Source: Treponema sp.
Lineage (GTDB): Bacteria; Spirochaetota; Spirochaetia; Treponematales; Treponemataceae
Direction of reading: 5' to 3'
DNA: 40,298 nucleotides
Assembly (NCBI GenBank): GCA_016283615.1
Contig: JAEENG010000155.1
Coordinates: forward strand, 1-40,298
Under the pieces are notes generated by a model. That model ran no database searches, was not told the DNA's origin, and saw nothing but the letters and a program-made list of their open reading frames with translations. A program made the position numbers and the translations under genes. Shown here in pieces: positions 8,936 through 16,848 of the stretch (within the stretch, counting starts at the first letter, position 1; each line of letters begins with the position of its first letter).

Positions 8936-10408
8936 TTAGTTAGCCTTTGCCGATTTATAAGCAGAAAGGTCTGTATTTAATGTATTTTCCAAATCCATCA
9001 GCGCGCTCAAATAATTGAATTTTGAGTTGAGCTGACCGAGTTTTGCCTGGTTAAGCTGATTTTCGCTGTCACGCAAATCCAGAAGTTCTGTAGTACCGTT
9101 GCGGTAAGAACGGGCACTCATTTCGTATGCACGCTGGGCAAGTTTGATGTTGCGTCCCATTGCATCAATCTGATCGCGTGCCTGATTCAATGTATCAACA
9201 GCCTTACGAACTTCAATTTTCTGGTTTTCCTTGAGAGTTTCGATTGTCAAATCAAGCTGGGCAAGCTGGGCCCTTACATCGGCTGCCTTCTGGCGGTTTG
9301 CTGACCACGGAAGCATGTTTGTAATGTTCCATGCGAGGGTCAGACTCAATGAACCGCCGTCGTTCCAGTTGTCACCATCGCCCCATTTGTCAAAGTCCAG
9401 AGCGTATGGAGCAAGTGTCGGCTGATATGTGTAGCTGAATGCAAGTGCCGGGAAGTAGCTTGCAAAATCAAGGGCTGTCAAACCGAGTTTTGCTACTCTG
9501 CGGCTGCTTTCCAGTGAGCGGATCTGGAGGCTGTTTGAACCGTATTTGCTGAGAAGTTCTTCTGTTGTAACTTCGATATACGATGGTTCGATATTTCCTT
9601 CCAGTTCAATTTTTGTGCCTACAGGAAGACCAAGAAGGAATGCAAAGGTGTCGAGCTGCTGGCGGAGCGACTGCTCAGCCTTATCAACATCAGGCTTTGA
9701 GTTTTCGTAGTTAACCTGAGCCTGCAAAAGACCGAGTTCCGGAACAAGACCGTTGTTAAAGTTAGTCTGTGCCTGGTCAGCGCGCTGTTTTGCATTCTGG
9801 AGTGTTGCCTTTTGAATTTTCAACGCTTCCTGCTGAATCAAAAGTCCGTAAAAAAGTTTTTTTACGTTTGTGAGGGTTTCTCTCTGGCTCTGTTCCCAGC
9901 TGAGTTTTCCTGCTTCGTAATTTACTTTTGCAGACTTAATCTGTGCAATGTAAGCAAGACTGAAATTCCAGCTTACACCTAATGAACCGACTGCGGCCCA
10001 GTGCATGCTTTCGTTGTTTTCAAAACCGGCCTGTTTTGCCATTGATTCCCACTGGCTGGATGGAATCCAGGTGCCCTGCTGTGCACTAGCCCCTTGTCCA
10101 ACACCGGATACAATTGAGCTCCATGTTGAATCAGAATTTGTGCGGGCCATTGTTCCACTTGCCTGAACAGTCGGCAAAAGCACGTTCCAGCCGTATTTTG
10201 AAGCACGTTCTTTCATTTCAAGATCAAGAACATTGCTTTTGAGAGTACGGTTGTTCTTTTCGGCATATTCAACAGCCTGTTCAACCGTTAAAACCATTGT
10301 TTTACCGGCGTCACTTTGACCTGCTTCGGCACCCTGCTGTGCAAAGGCTCCGGCTGTCATAAAGATTGCACCAAAAAGGGCAATCATTTTCTTTGATGTA
10401 TTATTCAT
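8936..10408 (-). CDS. TolC-family outer-membrane efflux channel
   Basis: 490 residues with an N-terminal signal peptide (hydrophobic IALFGAIFMTAGAFA, cleavage before QQG). The mature part shows the two-fold repeat of the outer membrane efflux protein family: long Gln/Ala/Asn-rich helices (LTNVKKLFYGLLIQQEAL and the later IEVRKAVDTLNQARDQI) separated by strand segments, with the usual YRNGTTELLDLRDSENQL motif near residue 435. It should form a trimeric channel in the outer membrane. AGGAGA lies upstream of the ATG. It follows the regulator gene by 30 bases, so the regulator and the whole pump probably share one transcript. Confidence 0.9.
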   Translation of the reverse strand: MNNTSKKMIALFGAIFMTAGAFAQQGAEAGQSDAGKTMVLTVEQAVEYAEKNNRTLKSNVLDLEMKERASKYGWNVLLPTVQASGTMARTNSDSTWSSIVSGVGQGASAQQGTWIPSSQWESMAKQAGFENNESMHWAAVGSLGVSWNFSLAYIAQIKSAKVNYEAGKLSWEQSQRETLTNVKKLFYGLLIQQEALKIQKATLQNAKQRADQAQTNFNNGLVPELGLLQAQVNYENSKPDVDKAEQSLRQQLDTFAFLLGLPVGTKIELEGNIEPSYIEVTTEELLSKYGSNSLQIRSLESSRRVAKLGLTALDFASYFPALAFSYTYQPTLAPYALDFDKWGDGDNWNDGGSLSLTLAWNITNMLPWSANRQKAADVRAQLAQLDLTIETLKENQKIEVRKAVDTLNQARDQIDAMGRNIKLAQRAYEMSARSYRNGTTELLDLRDSENQLNQAKLGQLNSKFNYLSALMDLENTLNTDLSAYKSAKAN

Positions 10409-10438
10409 AAGTTCTCCTTAACTCCTTATATCCAGAAA

Positions 10439-11704
10439 TTATTTATCTATTCCATATTCCACGAATCGCTGCATGATTCGCAGGGCTTTTCCAAAATCAT
10501 CGCGTTTAAGTCCGTGTGCATGTCCCTGAGTTATCAGTGCAACCGGAAGAGACGCAATCCAGAATTCAATAAGTTCGTTGGAAAGCGGGATGCCCAAATC
10601 AGGACCGTCTTCTTCATGAACTTTTTTGTTAAAAATCTTTTTTACATCTTCGCAGTCTTCAACAAAGAACGGGTTTTCTTCATCGCTCATCAAAAGCCAG
10701 CCGCAAATCGGAATAATCGACGGGCGCATCATAAAGTATTCAAATTCCGAGCGAAGTTTTATGTAAAGATATTCAGAAAAGTTTTTGCCTTCAGCACAGT
10801 TTTCCATAACGATGGTCTGCATCAAAAACAGTTCGTGACGAATTTGTTCTGTAATAAGTTTGTTTTTGTTTTCAAAGTGCGAATAAAGACTGCTCTTTGC
10901 AAGGTTCATTTCGTCTGCAATTTTTTCAATTGTAACGCCGCTGAACGAATATTTCTTGATTACATTTGCAAGGGCCGTAAAAAACCTGTCTTCTTCCGGA
11001 AGGTCCCGGGGATTGATTGTGCACATTTTATCGATTTCATCCATCCGCTGTTCTGAAAGCCCCTGCGGATAAAATCTGCTGCTTGTTCTGCATGCACCCT
11101 GCAGTCCCTTCGTAAAGAATTCAACAATCTTTTTTGAAAAATCCTCTACTGAGTCTACTTTTGCACCTTCCTGCATTATCTTTTCGCGGAGTTTTGTAAA
11201 CATAAAAATCGAAGTTCCGCAGTAAAAGGCTGCTACGAGGCGGGCAAATCGTTCCGGTGTTCCTGTTTCCTTATCATTTGCATCGTAGTGAATGTGCTTT
11301 AGCATTGTAACGCCGCGGTTTTCAAGTTCTTCCCCAAAGCGTTTTTCAAAAGAACTGTCGTTGGCCATGCTTCCGATAAAAAAGTTTATATAATCAATAT
11401 TGTTTGCAAAAAAAGCAATGATGTCTTCAAAAGGAATAACCGGCAGTGTATCAGGATTTGTATCGCAGCTTTTCTGAAGTTTGAGCAGGAGTTCGGCAAA
11501 GGTGTTAAAGACGCGTTCATTCATTGCGGCAAAAACAGCTTCTTTGCTTTCATAATGCCGGTAAATTGCAGCCTTGCTGATACCTACACGCTCGGCAAGT
11601 TCGCTCATGGAAAATGCCGTAAAACGTGGTTTTTTTGCAAAAGAAAATGCCGCGTCTAAAATGAGATCCTTTGTTGTTTTTTTTGAATTTTCAATGGCTG
11701 CCAT
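10439..11704 (-). CDS. Tandem (double) TetR-family regulator of the efflux operon
   Basis: 421 residues from the ATG at 11704. The frame stays open to 11764, but those 20 extra codons are the two operator copies read as protein (RTIGN appears twice), so the inner ATG is preferred. The protein is two complete TetR units in series: a first HTH (FSMSELAERVGISKAAIYRHYESKE, about residues 30-55) with a ligand-type helical domain to about 215, and a second HTH (VTIEKIADEMNLAKSSLYSHFENK, about 250-275) with its own helical domain. Ordinary TetR proteins are about 200 residues and dimerise; this one could form an intramolecular pair. It heads the efflux operon and its promoter contains twin operators, so it very likely represses itself and the pump until a ligand binds. 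Confidence 0.88.
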   Translation of the reverse strand: MAAIENSKKTTKDLILDAAFSFAKKPRFTAFSMSELAERVGISKAAIYRHYESKEAVFAAMNERVFNTFAELLLKLQKSCDTNPDTLPVIPFEDIIAFFANNIDYINFFIGSMANDSSFEKRFGEELENRGVTMLKHIHYDANDKETGTPERFARLVAAFYCGTSIFMFTKLREKIMQEGAKVDSVEDFSKKIVEFFTKGLQGACRTSSRFYPQGLSEQRMDEIDKMCTINPRDLPEEDRFFTALANVIKKYSFSGVTIEKIADEMNLAKSSLYSHFENKNKLITEQIRHELFLMQTIVMENCAEGKNFSEYLYIKLRSEFEYFMMRPSIIPICGWLLMSDEENPFFVEDCEDVKKIFNKKVHEEDGPDLGIPLSNELIEFWIASLPVALITQGHAHGLKRDDFGKALRIMQRFVEYGIDK

Positions 11705-11710
11705 AAATAT

Positions 11711-11757
11711 GTTACCGATTGTTCGGTTACATATTAAGTTACCGATTGTTCGGTAAC
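11711..11757. promoter_or_regulatory. Twin palindromic TetR operators
   Basis: Two near-identical 20-base sites lie at 11711-11730 and 11738-11757. The second is a perfect inverted repeat, GTTACCGA-TTGT-TCGGTAAC. The first differs by one base in its right arm (TCGGTTAC). Their centres are 27 bases apart. They are the only obvious palindromes between the regulator and the TPR gene. The distal copy fills the -35/-10 spacer of the regulator promoter and the proximal copy covers the expected transcription start, the classical placement for repression. Confidence 0.8.
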
Positions 11758-11764
11758 AAGTCAA
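11736..11764 (-). promoter_or_regulatory. Promoter of the efflux operon
   Basis: Read on the minus strand: -35 TTGACT (11764-11759), 17-base spacer, -10 TAACTT (11741-11736). The predicted start near 11729 would give a leader of about 25 bases before the regulator ATG. No Shine-Dalgarno is evident in that leader because it is occupied by the operator. The assignment rests on consensus match and the fit with the operators. Confidence 0.55.
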
Positions 11765-11820
11765 GCAAAATTTTTATTAAATTCTGTTATCAGATTGAAT
11801 TTAGGTATGCGTCCTGAATT

Positions 11821-12453
11821 TTATTCGTTTGCAAAGTTTTCCATCACCCGTGCGCGGTATTCATCAAGGTTTTCGCACTTGAGTTTTTCTGCGCGTGCAA
11901 GGGCTTCTTCTGCTTTTGCCCGGTCTTTTAAAATTGACCAGCACACTGCAAGATTTGCCGGAACAACTGCAAGCTGTTTTTCGATTGATTCAGCTTTTTC
12001 GAGACTGGTAACCGCGTCCTGAATTTTATTCTGTGACATAAACAGAATTCCAAGACTTGCGTATGCTTCTGCCTTATCCGGATTTAATTCAATTGCGCGT
12101 TCAAAAGTTTTCTGCGCGTTTTCTGCGTTTTCCAGATTGTAGTAAACTGAACCGAGACGAACAAGGCCAAAATAATCAGGTTTGTTCCTGAGGGCCTTTT
12201 CAAAATATTCAGCAGCCTTTTCGCCTTCATCTTTTGCCAGGTAAACATTGCCGATAAAATTGTAAATCAATTCATCCGAATAGCTTGTTTCTTCATTGAG
12301 TGCTTCGTTAAAAAGTTCAAGAGCCTTGTCATAATTCTGCTCGCCGTACGCGGAAACTGCATGAGAAACTTTGCTGTCTCCAGGCTTGGAACAGGAAAAA
12401 AATACAAAATTAAAAACGCAAATACTTACGAGCAAAAAATTTCTGGTTTTCAT
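11821..12453 (-). CDS. TPR-repeat lipoprotein
   Basis: 210 residues. A signal peptide ends in V-F-F-S-C (Cys at about 20), a relaxed lipobox of the kind spirochaetes accept, so it is probably membrane-anchored facing the periplasm. The mature protein is mostly tetratricopeptide repeats from about residue 30 to 180 (for example AVSAYGEQNYDKALELFNEAL, AAEYFEKALRNKPDYFG, AQKTFERAIELNPDKAEAYASLGILF). Such proteins are scaffolds and the partner is unknown. It is transcribed away from the MinD-like gene. A weak -10-like TATATT (12467-12462) lies 8 bases before the ATG, again with little room for a leader; AAGGG just before the ATG is a poor ribosome-binding site. Confidence 0.82.
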   Translation of the reverse strand: MKTRNFLLVSICVFNFVFFSCSKPGDSKVSHAVSAYGEQNYDKALELFNEALNEETSYSDELIYNFIGNVYLAKDEGEKAAEYFEKALRNKPDYFGLVRLGSVYYNLENAENAQKTFERAIELNPDKAEAYASLGILFMSQNKIQDAVTSLEKAESIEKQLAVVPANLAVCWSILKDRAKAEEALARAEKLKCENLDEYRARVMENFANE

Positions 12454-12524
12454 ACCCTTAGAATATAAAGATTTTTGAACGGGGGCAAGTGGGAATTGAA
12501 GACTCCAAAACCTCTAATTTTGCG

Positions 12525-12553
12525 TTGCAGTTTATCTGGTTTCCCCTTATAAT
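12525..12553 (+). promoter_or_regulatory. Strong predicted promoter of the MinD-like gene (leaderless type)
   Basis: -35 TTGCAG (12525-12530), exactly 17 bases, -10 TATAAT (12548-12553). The ATG is at 12565, 11 bases after the -10 box, so the leader would be 0-5 bases. No Shine-Dalgarno is present. Confidence 0.65.
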
Positions 12554-12564
12554 AAAATTGTTAT

Positions 12565-13563
12565 ATGGTTAATCTGTTGCCAATCGCCAGCGGAAAGGGC
12601 GGTGTCGGAAAAAGCTCCTTCGCCGTAAACCTTGCAGTTACACTGGCACAAAAAGGAAAATCTGTCGTTCTCGCTGATTTGGACTTTGGTGGTGCCAATT
12701 TGCATACACTTCTGGGCCTTAAAAACAATCATGCAGGACTTGGAAATTTTATCTACAAACAGACAGACGATTTTTCTACCCTTTTGCAGCAGACATCAAC
12801 ACCAAACCTTCAGTTTATAGCCGGTGACTGTCTCTTTCCCGGAACAGCCAACATGGATTATTCATCCAAACGCAAAATCATAAAAAATCTCAACGCCCTT
12901 GATGCAGATTATGTAATCATGGATCTGGGCGCCGGAACAACTTACAACACACTCGATTTTTATCTTTTGACTTATAATTCAATTCTTGTAACAACCCCGG
13001 AACTTACTTCCATTTTGAATGCCTATTCATTCTTAAAAAGTGCGGTTTTCCGCTTCTTTATGAGACAGTTTAAGGCAAAGTCAGAAGAAAGACTCTTTAT
13101 AAACGAATACTTAAACAACAGTACAACAGGTTCAGAAGCTTCGTTTATAGAACTTGTCACAAAGGTTGCAAAAAAGTTCAAGGAAACCGGCCGCAAGGCC
13201 CGTGACGAACTTTTAAAGTACCGCCCGCAGGTTGTGATGAATCAGGGTCAGACCACACAGGATCTGGAAATGGCAAAGCGCCTCCGGAGTTTGATTTATT
13301 CAAAACTTGGAATCACCGTAGACTTTGTAGGATTTTTGCCGAAGGATGAAAAGGTCAGCTGGGCAGTTGCAATGCGTTCACCGCTTTCAATTACAACTCC
13401 TGACTGCAAATTTGTTAAGGCTGTGCAGACCGCCGCCGACAGAATCCTGCTTCATTCTTATGGATTTAATGAATTGAATATGTTCGAAAACGAAGATTCA
13501 AAACCGGACGAAGACCTGGAACTTCTCGGAAAAGAATTTGATTCGGACAGTGATTTTAACTGA
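12565..13563 (+). CDS. MinD/ParA-family P-loop ATPase (FlhG-like)
   Basis: 332-residue soluble ATPase with the deviant Walker A motif SGKGGVGKSS (residues 9-18, signature Lys11 and Lys16), the VVLADLDFGGANLH switch and an IMDLGAG Walker B-like strand near residues 113-119. The central part (about 150-220) is an insert of basic helices (FFMRQFKAKSEERLF, VAKKFKETGRKARDELLKY), and the tail is acidic (EDSKPDEDLELLGKEFDSDSDFN). MinD/ParA proteins dimerise on ATP and position cell machinery, including flagella (FlhG) and chemoreceptor arrays (ParC, PpfA). No membrane-targeting amphipathic helix is obvious at the C-terminus. The next two genes encode an MCP-like protein and CheD, which points to chemosensory-array positioning; that is inference. 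Confidence 0.85.
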   Translation: MVNLLPIASGKGGVGKSSFAVNLAVTLAQKGKSVVLADLDFGGANLHTLLGLKNNHAGLGNFIYKQTDDFSTLLQQTSTPNLQFIAGDCLFPGTANMDYSSKRKIIKNLNALDADYVIMDLGAGTTYNTLDFYLLTYNSILVTTPELTSILNAYSFLKSAVFRFFMRQFKAKSEERLFINEYLNNSTTGSEASFIELVTKVAKKFKETGRKARDELLKYRPQVVMNQGQTTQDLEMAKRLRSLIYSKLGITVDFVGFLPKDEKVSWAVAMRSPLSITTPDCKFVKAVQTAADRILLHSYGFNELNMFENEDSKPDEDLELLGKEFDSDSDFN

Positions 13564-13566
13564 TAA

Positions 13567-13585
13567 ATGCTATACAATTTAGCAT
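13567..13585 (+). other. Small inverted repeat beside the ribosome-binding site of the MCP-like gene
   Basis: ATGCTA (13567-13572) and TAGCAT (13580-13585) form a perfect 6-base inverted repeat around a 7-base loop. It lies in the 32-base gap between the MinD-like stop and the next ATG and abuts the AAGG ribosome-binding site at 13586-13589. It could tune translation or be chance in AT-rich sequence. Confidence 0.35.
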
Positions 13586-13595
13586 AAGGTGTTTT

Positions 13596-15311
13596 ATGAA
13601 TTTAGATGATGTTTTAGCCTCAATAAATAAAGTTATCAATCTCTCGGAACAGTATTTTGTTGAACTCGGCGACCTTTTTCCATCCCTGCTTAACCGCGAA
13701 GGCAGCACTTCCCTGCAGAATTTGCAGACTGTGTTGAACGAATTAAACGAAGGCAACGAAAAATCCAACCAGCTCGAAGCAAACCTCTTTTCTGACTATG
13801 CGGCAAAATACAATCCGCTCTTTGAAGAATTGAACAATAAAATTTCAACTCTCTCTGAACTGGACAAACTGATTGCCGGCATCAAGGAAGATTCGGAACA
13901 GATGGAACTTATCGCCCTGAACGCAATGGTTATTTCCATCAAGTCAGGCGAACGCGGCCAGGCCTTCAGCCGGATTACAGAAAACCTTCAGCGCCTTTCA
14001 AATGACATGTTCATTTTTTCTGACAAACTTCTCGAAGAAGAAAAACAGCTTATTGAACACATCAACGGCCTGCAGACAATTTTTAAGGACATAATGGAGT
14101 CTCAGAAGAAAGTTTCCCAGCAGGGATCAAATTCTTCTCATGCTGTATCAAATCTCATCAACGGAGTTCTCGGGCCTCTCGGCCAGATGGAACAGAATAT
14201 CAATTCAGTTTATCCGCCGATTCAAAAAGCAATGACCACCCTGCAGCTCCAGGATATCGTACGCCAGTCACTCGAAGGAATCAAAAACTGTCTCTTAAAA
14301 ATCAAAAAATTAGACCATCTTGATGCAGGCAGCGACGACCAGCTTGATTCAATTGAACTCAACCACAAAATTTTTGAAGTCTGCAATGAAATTCTTGATT
14401 ACATCATCAACCAGATTACAAACAGCTTCCTCGACTTTGACCAGAACTGGAGCGATGTTACCACCGCCCTCGAAGAAGTTGATTCTCAAAAACAGAGTTT
14501 TACAAGCCGTTTCTTAAGCGATGTGAGCGTTTCCGGCGAAAATATCAACACACGTCTTGCACAGATTTCAGGCGACTTTGAATCCCTCATGTCTGAATTC
14601 AGCAATTATCATCTTGTTCAGAAAGATCTGCTGCACACAACTCAGAGCATCACGGAAAAAGCACGCACAATGTACTCTGTATTCGGAAACCTGCGCCCGG
14701 TAATGAGCCGTCTGCACCACGTACGCATTTTGCAGCAGATTGAAGTTTCCAAGAACGAAGCAATTAAATCAGTAAAAGACTCCGTAACAGACATGGATAA
14801 CCTTATCAATTCAGCCAACAACTCGCTGGACGTTATGGAAACCCTTCTGTCACAGTTTATTACCGACACCCGAAACCTTTTGACAAACTTCACGGTCTCA
14901 ATCGATAAAGACAACAACAACATGCTTATCCTCCGCAAAGAAAAGGGACAGTATTTTGATGAACTCAAAGCCGCACAGAACAAACTCGGAGCAATTATTT
15001 CTAACTTTGCCGTGTTCCCGATGGGCTTTGAAGACAAATATCGCCGCGTAGCATCTGATCTTTCAGGAATTTCTGCACTTAATGTTGAACTCAAACAATA
15101 CCGTAATCACTTGAACCAGATTGTCAGTGACCTCGTAGCCAGACAAAAAGACCTGCTTGCTGCACGCGGAATGATAACTTGGCAGATTAAAAATCCGGAT
15201 TATCTGGAATTAATCGAACAGCTGACCATATCCGCACGCAAGGGTGCAACAGGACAGTTTTCAGGCAGTACAGAAGCAACGTCTTCTGCCGGGGACATTA
15301 CTTTCTTTTAA
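13596..15311 (+). CDS. Soluble MCP-like coiled-coil protein with degenerate signalling tip
   Basis: 571 residues with no signal peptide or membrane segment, almost entirely long amphipathic helices. Residues about 105-140 (ELIALNAMVISIKSGERGQAFSR-type) align by eye to the chemoreceptor hairpin tip (canonical [22 protein letters not shown]), but the core Glu-Ala-Ala-Arg part is altered. A TLQLQDIVRQSLEGI helix near residue 210 resembles segments seen in MCP-like and CheZ-like proteins. A second coiled-coil half follows from about 330 to 480. It probably interacts with receptor arrays or acts as a cytoplasmic adaptor. It lies between a MinD/ParA ATPase and CheD, three bases before the latter, in what appears to be one transcript. 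Not a standard receptor: no sensor, TM or HAMP region. Confidence 0.7.
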   Translation: MNLDDVLASINKVINLSEQYFVELGDLFPSLLNREGSTSLQNLQTVLNELNEGNEKSNQLEANLFSDYAAKYNPLFEELNNKISTLSELDKLIAGIKEDSEQMELIALNAMVISIKSGERGQAFSRITENLQRLSNDMFIFSDKLLEEEKQLIEHINGLQTIFKDIMESQKKVSQQGSNSSHAVSNLINGVLGPLGQMEQNINSVYPPIQKAMTTLQLQDIVRQSLEGIKNCLLKIKKLDHLDAGSDDQLDSIELNHKIFEVCNEILDYIINQITNSFLDFDQNWSDVTTALEEVDSQKQSFTSRFLSDVSVSGENINTRLAQISGDFESLMSEFSNYHLVQKDLLHTTQSITEKARTMYSVFGNLRPVMSRLHHVRILQQIEVSKNEAIKSVKDSVTDMDNLINSANNSLDVMETLLSQFITDTRNLLTNFTVSIDKDNNNMLILRKEKGQYFDELKAAQNKLGAIISNFAVFPMGFEDKYRRVASDLSGISALNVELKQYRNHLNQIVSDLVARQKDLLAARGMITWQIKNPDYLELIEQLTISARKGATGQFSGSTEATSSAGDITFF

Positions 15312-15314
15312 TTA

Positions 15315-15905
15315 ATGAATAAATACTTTGACCGCCATTTTAACAAGGATATCATCACAATTTATCCCGGAGAGTTCTGGTCTTCTACGGGTCCGGAACT
15401 CATTTCTACCGTTCTTGGATCCTGTGTCAGCATTACATTATTTGACCCGATTGCCGTAATCGGCGGAATGAACCATTTTATGCTCGCAAAAGACTCTTCA
15501 AATACAGCGGCAGACAGCGGAAAATTGTTGAGCAAATTCGGCGATTATGCAATGAGCCTTTTAATCGAAGACATGGAAAAGAAGGGTGCAAAACTTTCGC
15601 GATGTACGGCAAAAGTTTTTGGCGGAAGCAATATTTTTAACGTTCCGACCGCATCGGCTACAAACATTGGATTTGCCAATATTGAATTTGCATTCGATTT
15701 TCTGCAGAAAAATAAAATTCAAATCGTAAGTTCTGATACCGGAGGCAAGGCGCCGAGAAAAATTTACTTTGACCCGGTTACTTCAAAAGTGTACTTAAAG
15801 CACATCGCAACCTACAACGAGCAGGAAGGCGAAATGCAGAAGAGTAAAGAACGGCAGTATATTGAATACCTTGCAAGTTTAAATCTGGCGGCCAAGCGCC
15901 AGTAA
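15315..15905 (+). CDS. cheD: CheD chemoreceptor glutamine deamidase
   Basis: 196 residues, typical for CheD. The catalytic region reads STVLGSC with Cys37, and H54 follows in GGMNHFML, giving the Cys-His pair of the family. The later AKVFGGSNIF and the end of the fold (IVSSDTGGKAPRKIYFDPVTSKVYLK) also match. CheD deamidates specific Gln residues of receptors to Glu, creating methylation sites for CheR and CheB encoded downstream; in Bacillus it also pairs with CheC, which is absent here. The start three bases after the MCP-like stop suggests translational coupling. The last 27 bases overlap, antisense, the end of the reversed cheW gene. Confidence 0.9.
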   Translation: MNKYFDRHFNKDIITIYPGEFWSSTGPELISTVLGSCVSITLFDPIAVIGGMNHFMLAKDSSNTAADSGKLLSKFGDYAMSLLIEDMEKKGAKLSRCTAKVFGGSNIFNVPTASATNIGFANIEFAFDFLQKNKIQIVSSDTGGKAPRKIYFDPVTSKVYLKHIATYNEQEGEMQKSKERQYIEYLASLNLAAKRQ

Positions 15906-16388
15906 ATCTACCGCACGGCTCACATCAGACTCGATAAATTCAAGAATTTTTTCCGGATTCAAAACAAGAATAAACTCATCATCACGGCGGGCAACCGCAG
16001 TTACAAATTTTGCCTTGTCTTCAGTAATTCCGTAGGCCTTGGACTCGGCGCTTACCAGATTGAGCGGGCTTACAACATCAACGCTGTCTGCAATGATTCC
16101 GAGAGGAAAAGGTTTTTCGCCGCCGGCACGTGGAATTTCCATAATAATAATCTGGGTTCCCTTTAAGTCTTCTGAACACTCAAAACCAAAAAGCATTCTG
16201 AAATCAGCGATAGAAACAACATTCCCCCTCACATTCATTACGCCTTTTAAATAATCAAGTGAGTTTGGAATCGGAGTAATTTTTTCAAATTCAAACACTT
16301 CCCTCACATATTTTACAGGAAGAGAGAAAGTTACACTGGATAATTTAAAAGAAAAATAAGAATCTTGGGTTTGTTTATTTTCTAACAT
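15879..16388 (-). CDS. cheW: CheW-like coupling protein (reversed orientation)
   Basis: 169 residues, a single CheW domain: YFSFKLSSVTFSLPVKYVREVFEF at the start, then ITPIPNSLDYLKGVMNVRGNVVSIADFR (residues about 35-63, the most conserved part), and PLGIIADSVDVV before a C-terminal EFILVLNPEKILEF. CheW links receptors to CheA at the array base. Its orientation is opposite to all other genes of the locus, so it is separately transcribed; a TATAAT on the minus strand (16463-16458) could serve it, though the -35 is poor. It overlaps the cheD end by 27 bases. A second CheW is encoded at 23682-24113, so the system has two couplers. Confidence 0.88.
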   Translation of the reverse strand: MLENKQTQDSYFSFKLSSVTFSLPVKYVREVFEFEKITPIPNSLDYLKGVMNVRGNVVSIADFRMLFGFECSEDLKGTQIIIMEIPRAGGEKPFPLGIIADSVDVVSPLNLVSAESKAYGITEDKAKFVTAVARRDDEFILVLNPEKILEFIESDVSRAVDLLALGRQI

Positions 16389-16417
16389 TTGACGGCGTCT
16401 CCAAGAGGCTGTAAAAT
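16389..16417 (+). promoter_or_regulatory. Predicted promoter of the STAS-cheA-cheR-cheB operon
   Basis: -35 TTGACG (16389-16394), 17-base spacer, -10 TAAAAT (16412-16417), each one mismatch from consensus. It would give a leader of about 85 bases before the TTG start at 16510. It begins immediately at the reversed cheW start codon, so the two transcription units are back-to-back. Confidence 0.5.
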
Positions 16418-16509
16418 TATTGGTACGGCAATTAATATTTTAATTGTCTACAGTTCTATTATAAGGCGCTAAAGTAAAAAGTAAAACAAAAATTTTTCGG
16501 AGAATTGAG

Positions 16510-16848
16510 TTGGCAAAAAAATCTGCAGATAACGGAACATTAAAATGGTCCGGCCCGTGCACTATAGAACAGGCAAAAACCATTCACGAACAGACAATTA
16601 AGGCTCTCACCAAAGCATCGGACAAACTGACGCTTGATTTGTCAGAAGTTACCGATATCGATGTCTCTTGCATGCAGATTATTTTAGCTGCTTCAAAAGA
16701 AGCCGCCTCCCTCAAAAAGGAATTCAAAATTCTGGATTCAATTCCGGGGTTTATAAAAGCCTTTGCCGATAGTTATTCAATTTCAATTGAATCAATGCTG
16801 ATTCCTGCCAGAAAGGCTGATTCAAAAAAGGAGGCAAAAGATGCTTGA
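16510..16848 (+). CDS. STAS-domain protein of the chemosensory operon
   Basis: 112 residues, one STAS domain (anti-sigma-factor antagonist fold): a basic lead, the strand LTLDLSEVTDIDVSCMQIILAASKEA (about residues 41-66) with the potential phospho-Ser in D-V-S-C, and the EFKILDSIPGF strand. The start codon is TTG at 16510, supported by GGAG about 8 bases upstream; no ATG in a suitable place exists. The gene overlaps cheA by 8 bases, so translation is coupled and the two proteins are probably made in a fixed ratio. STAS proteins usually sense partner kinases or phosphatases; here the natural partner would be CheA, which is inference. It is the first gene of the operon. Confidence 0.82.
   Translation: MAKKSADNGTLKWSGPCTIEQAKTIHEQTIKALTKASDKLTLDLSEVTDIDVSCMQIILAASKEAASLKKEFKILDSIPGFIKAFADSYSISIESMLIPARKADSKKEAKDA

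Noticed and set aside
10514..11056. 180-residue frame opposite the second TetR unit
   Set aside because: Phe/Asn/Lys-rich shadow without domain; the sense strand encodes a clear HTH there.
11705..11764. Twenty-codon N-terminal extension of the TetR-type regulator
   Set aside because: The codons are the two operator copies; the repeated RTIGN peptide is an accident of the DNA palindromes, and a TetR-like start is found at the inner ATG.
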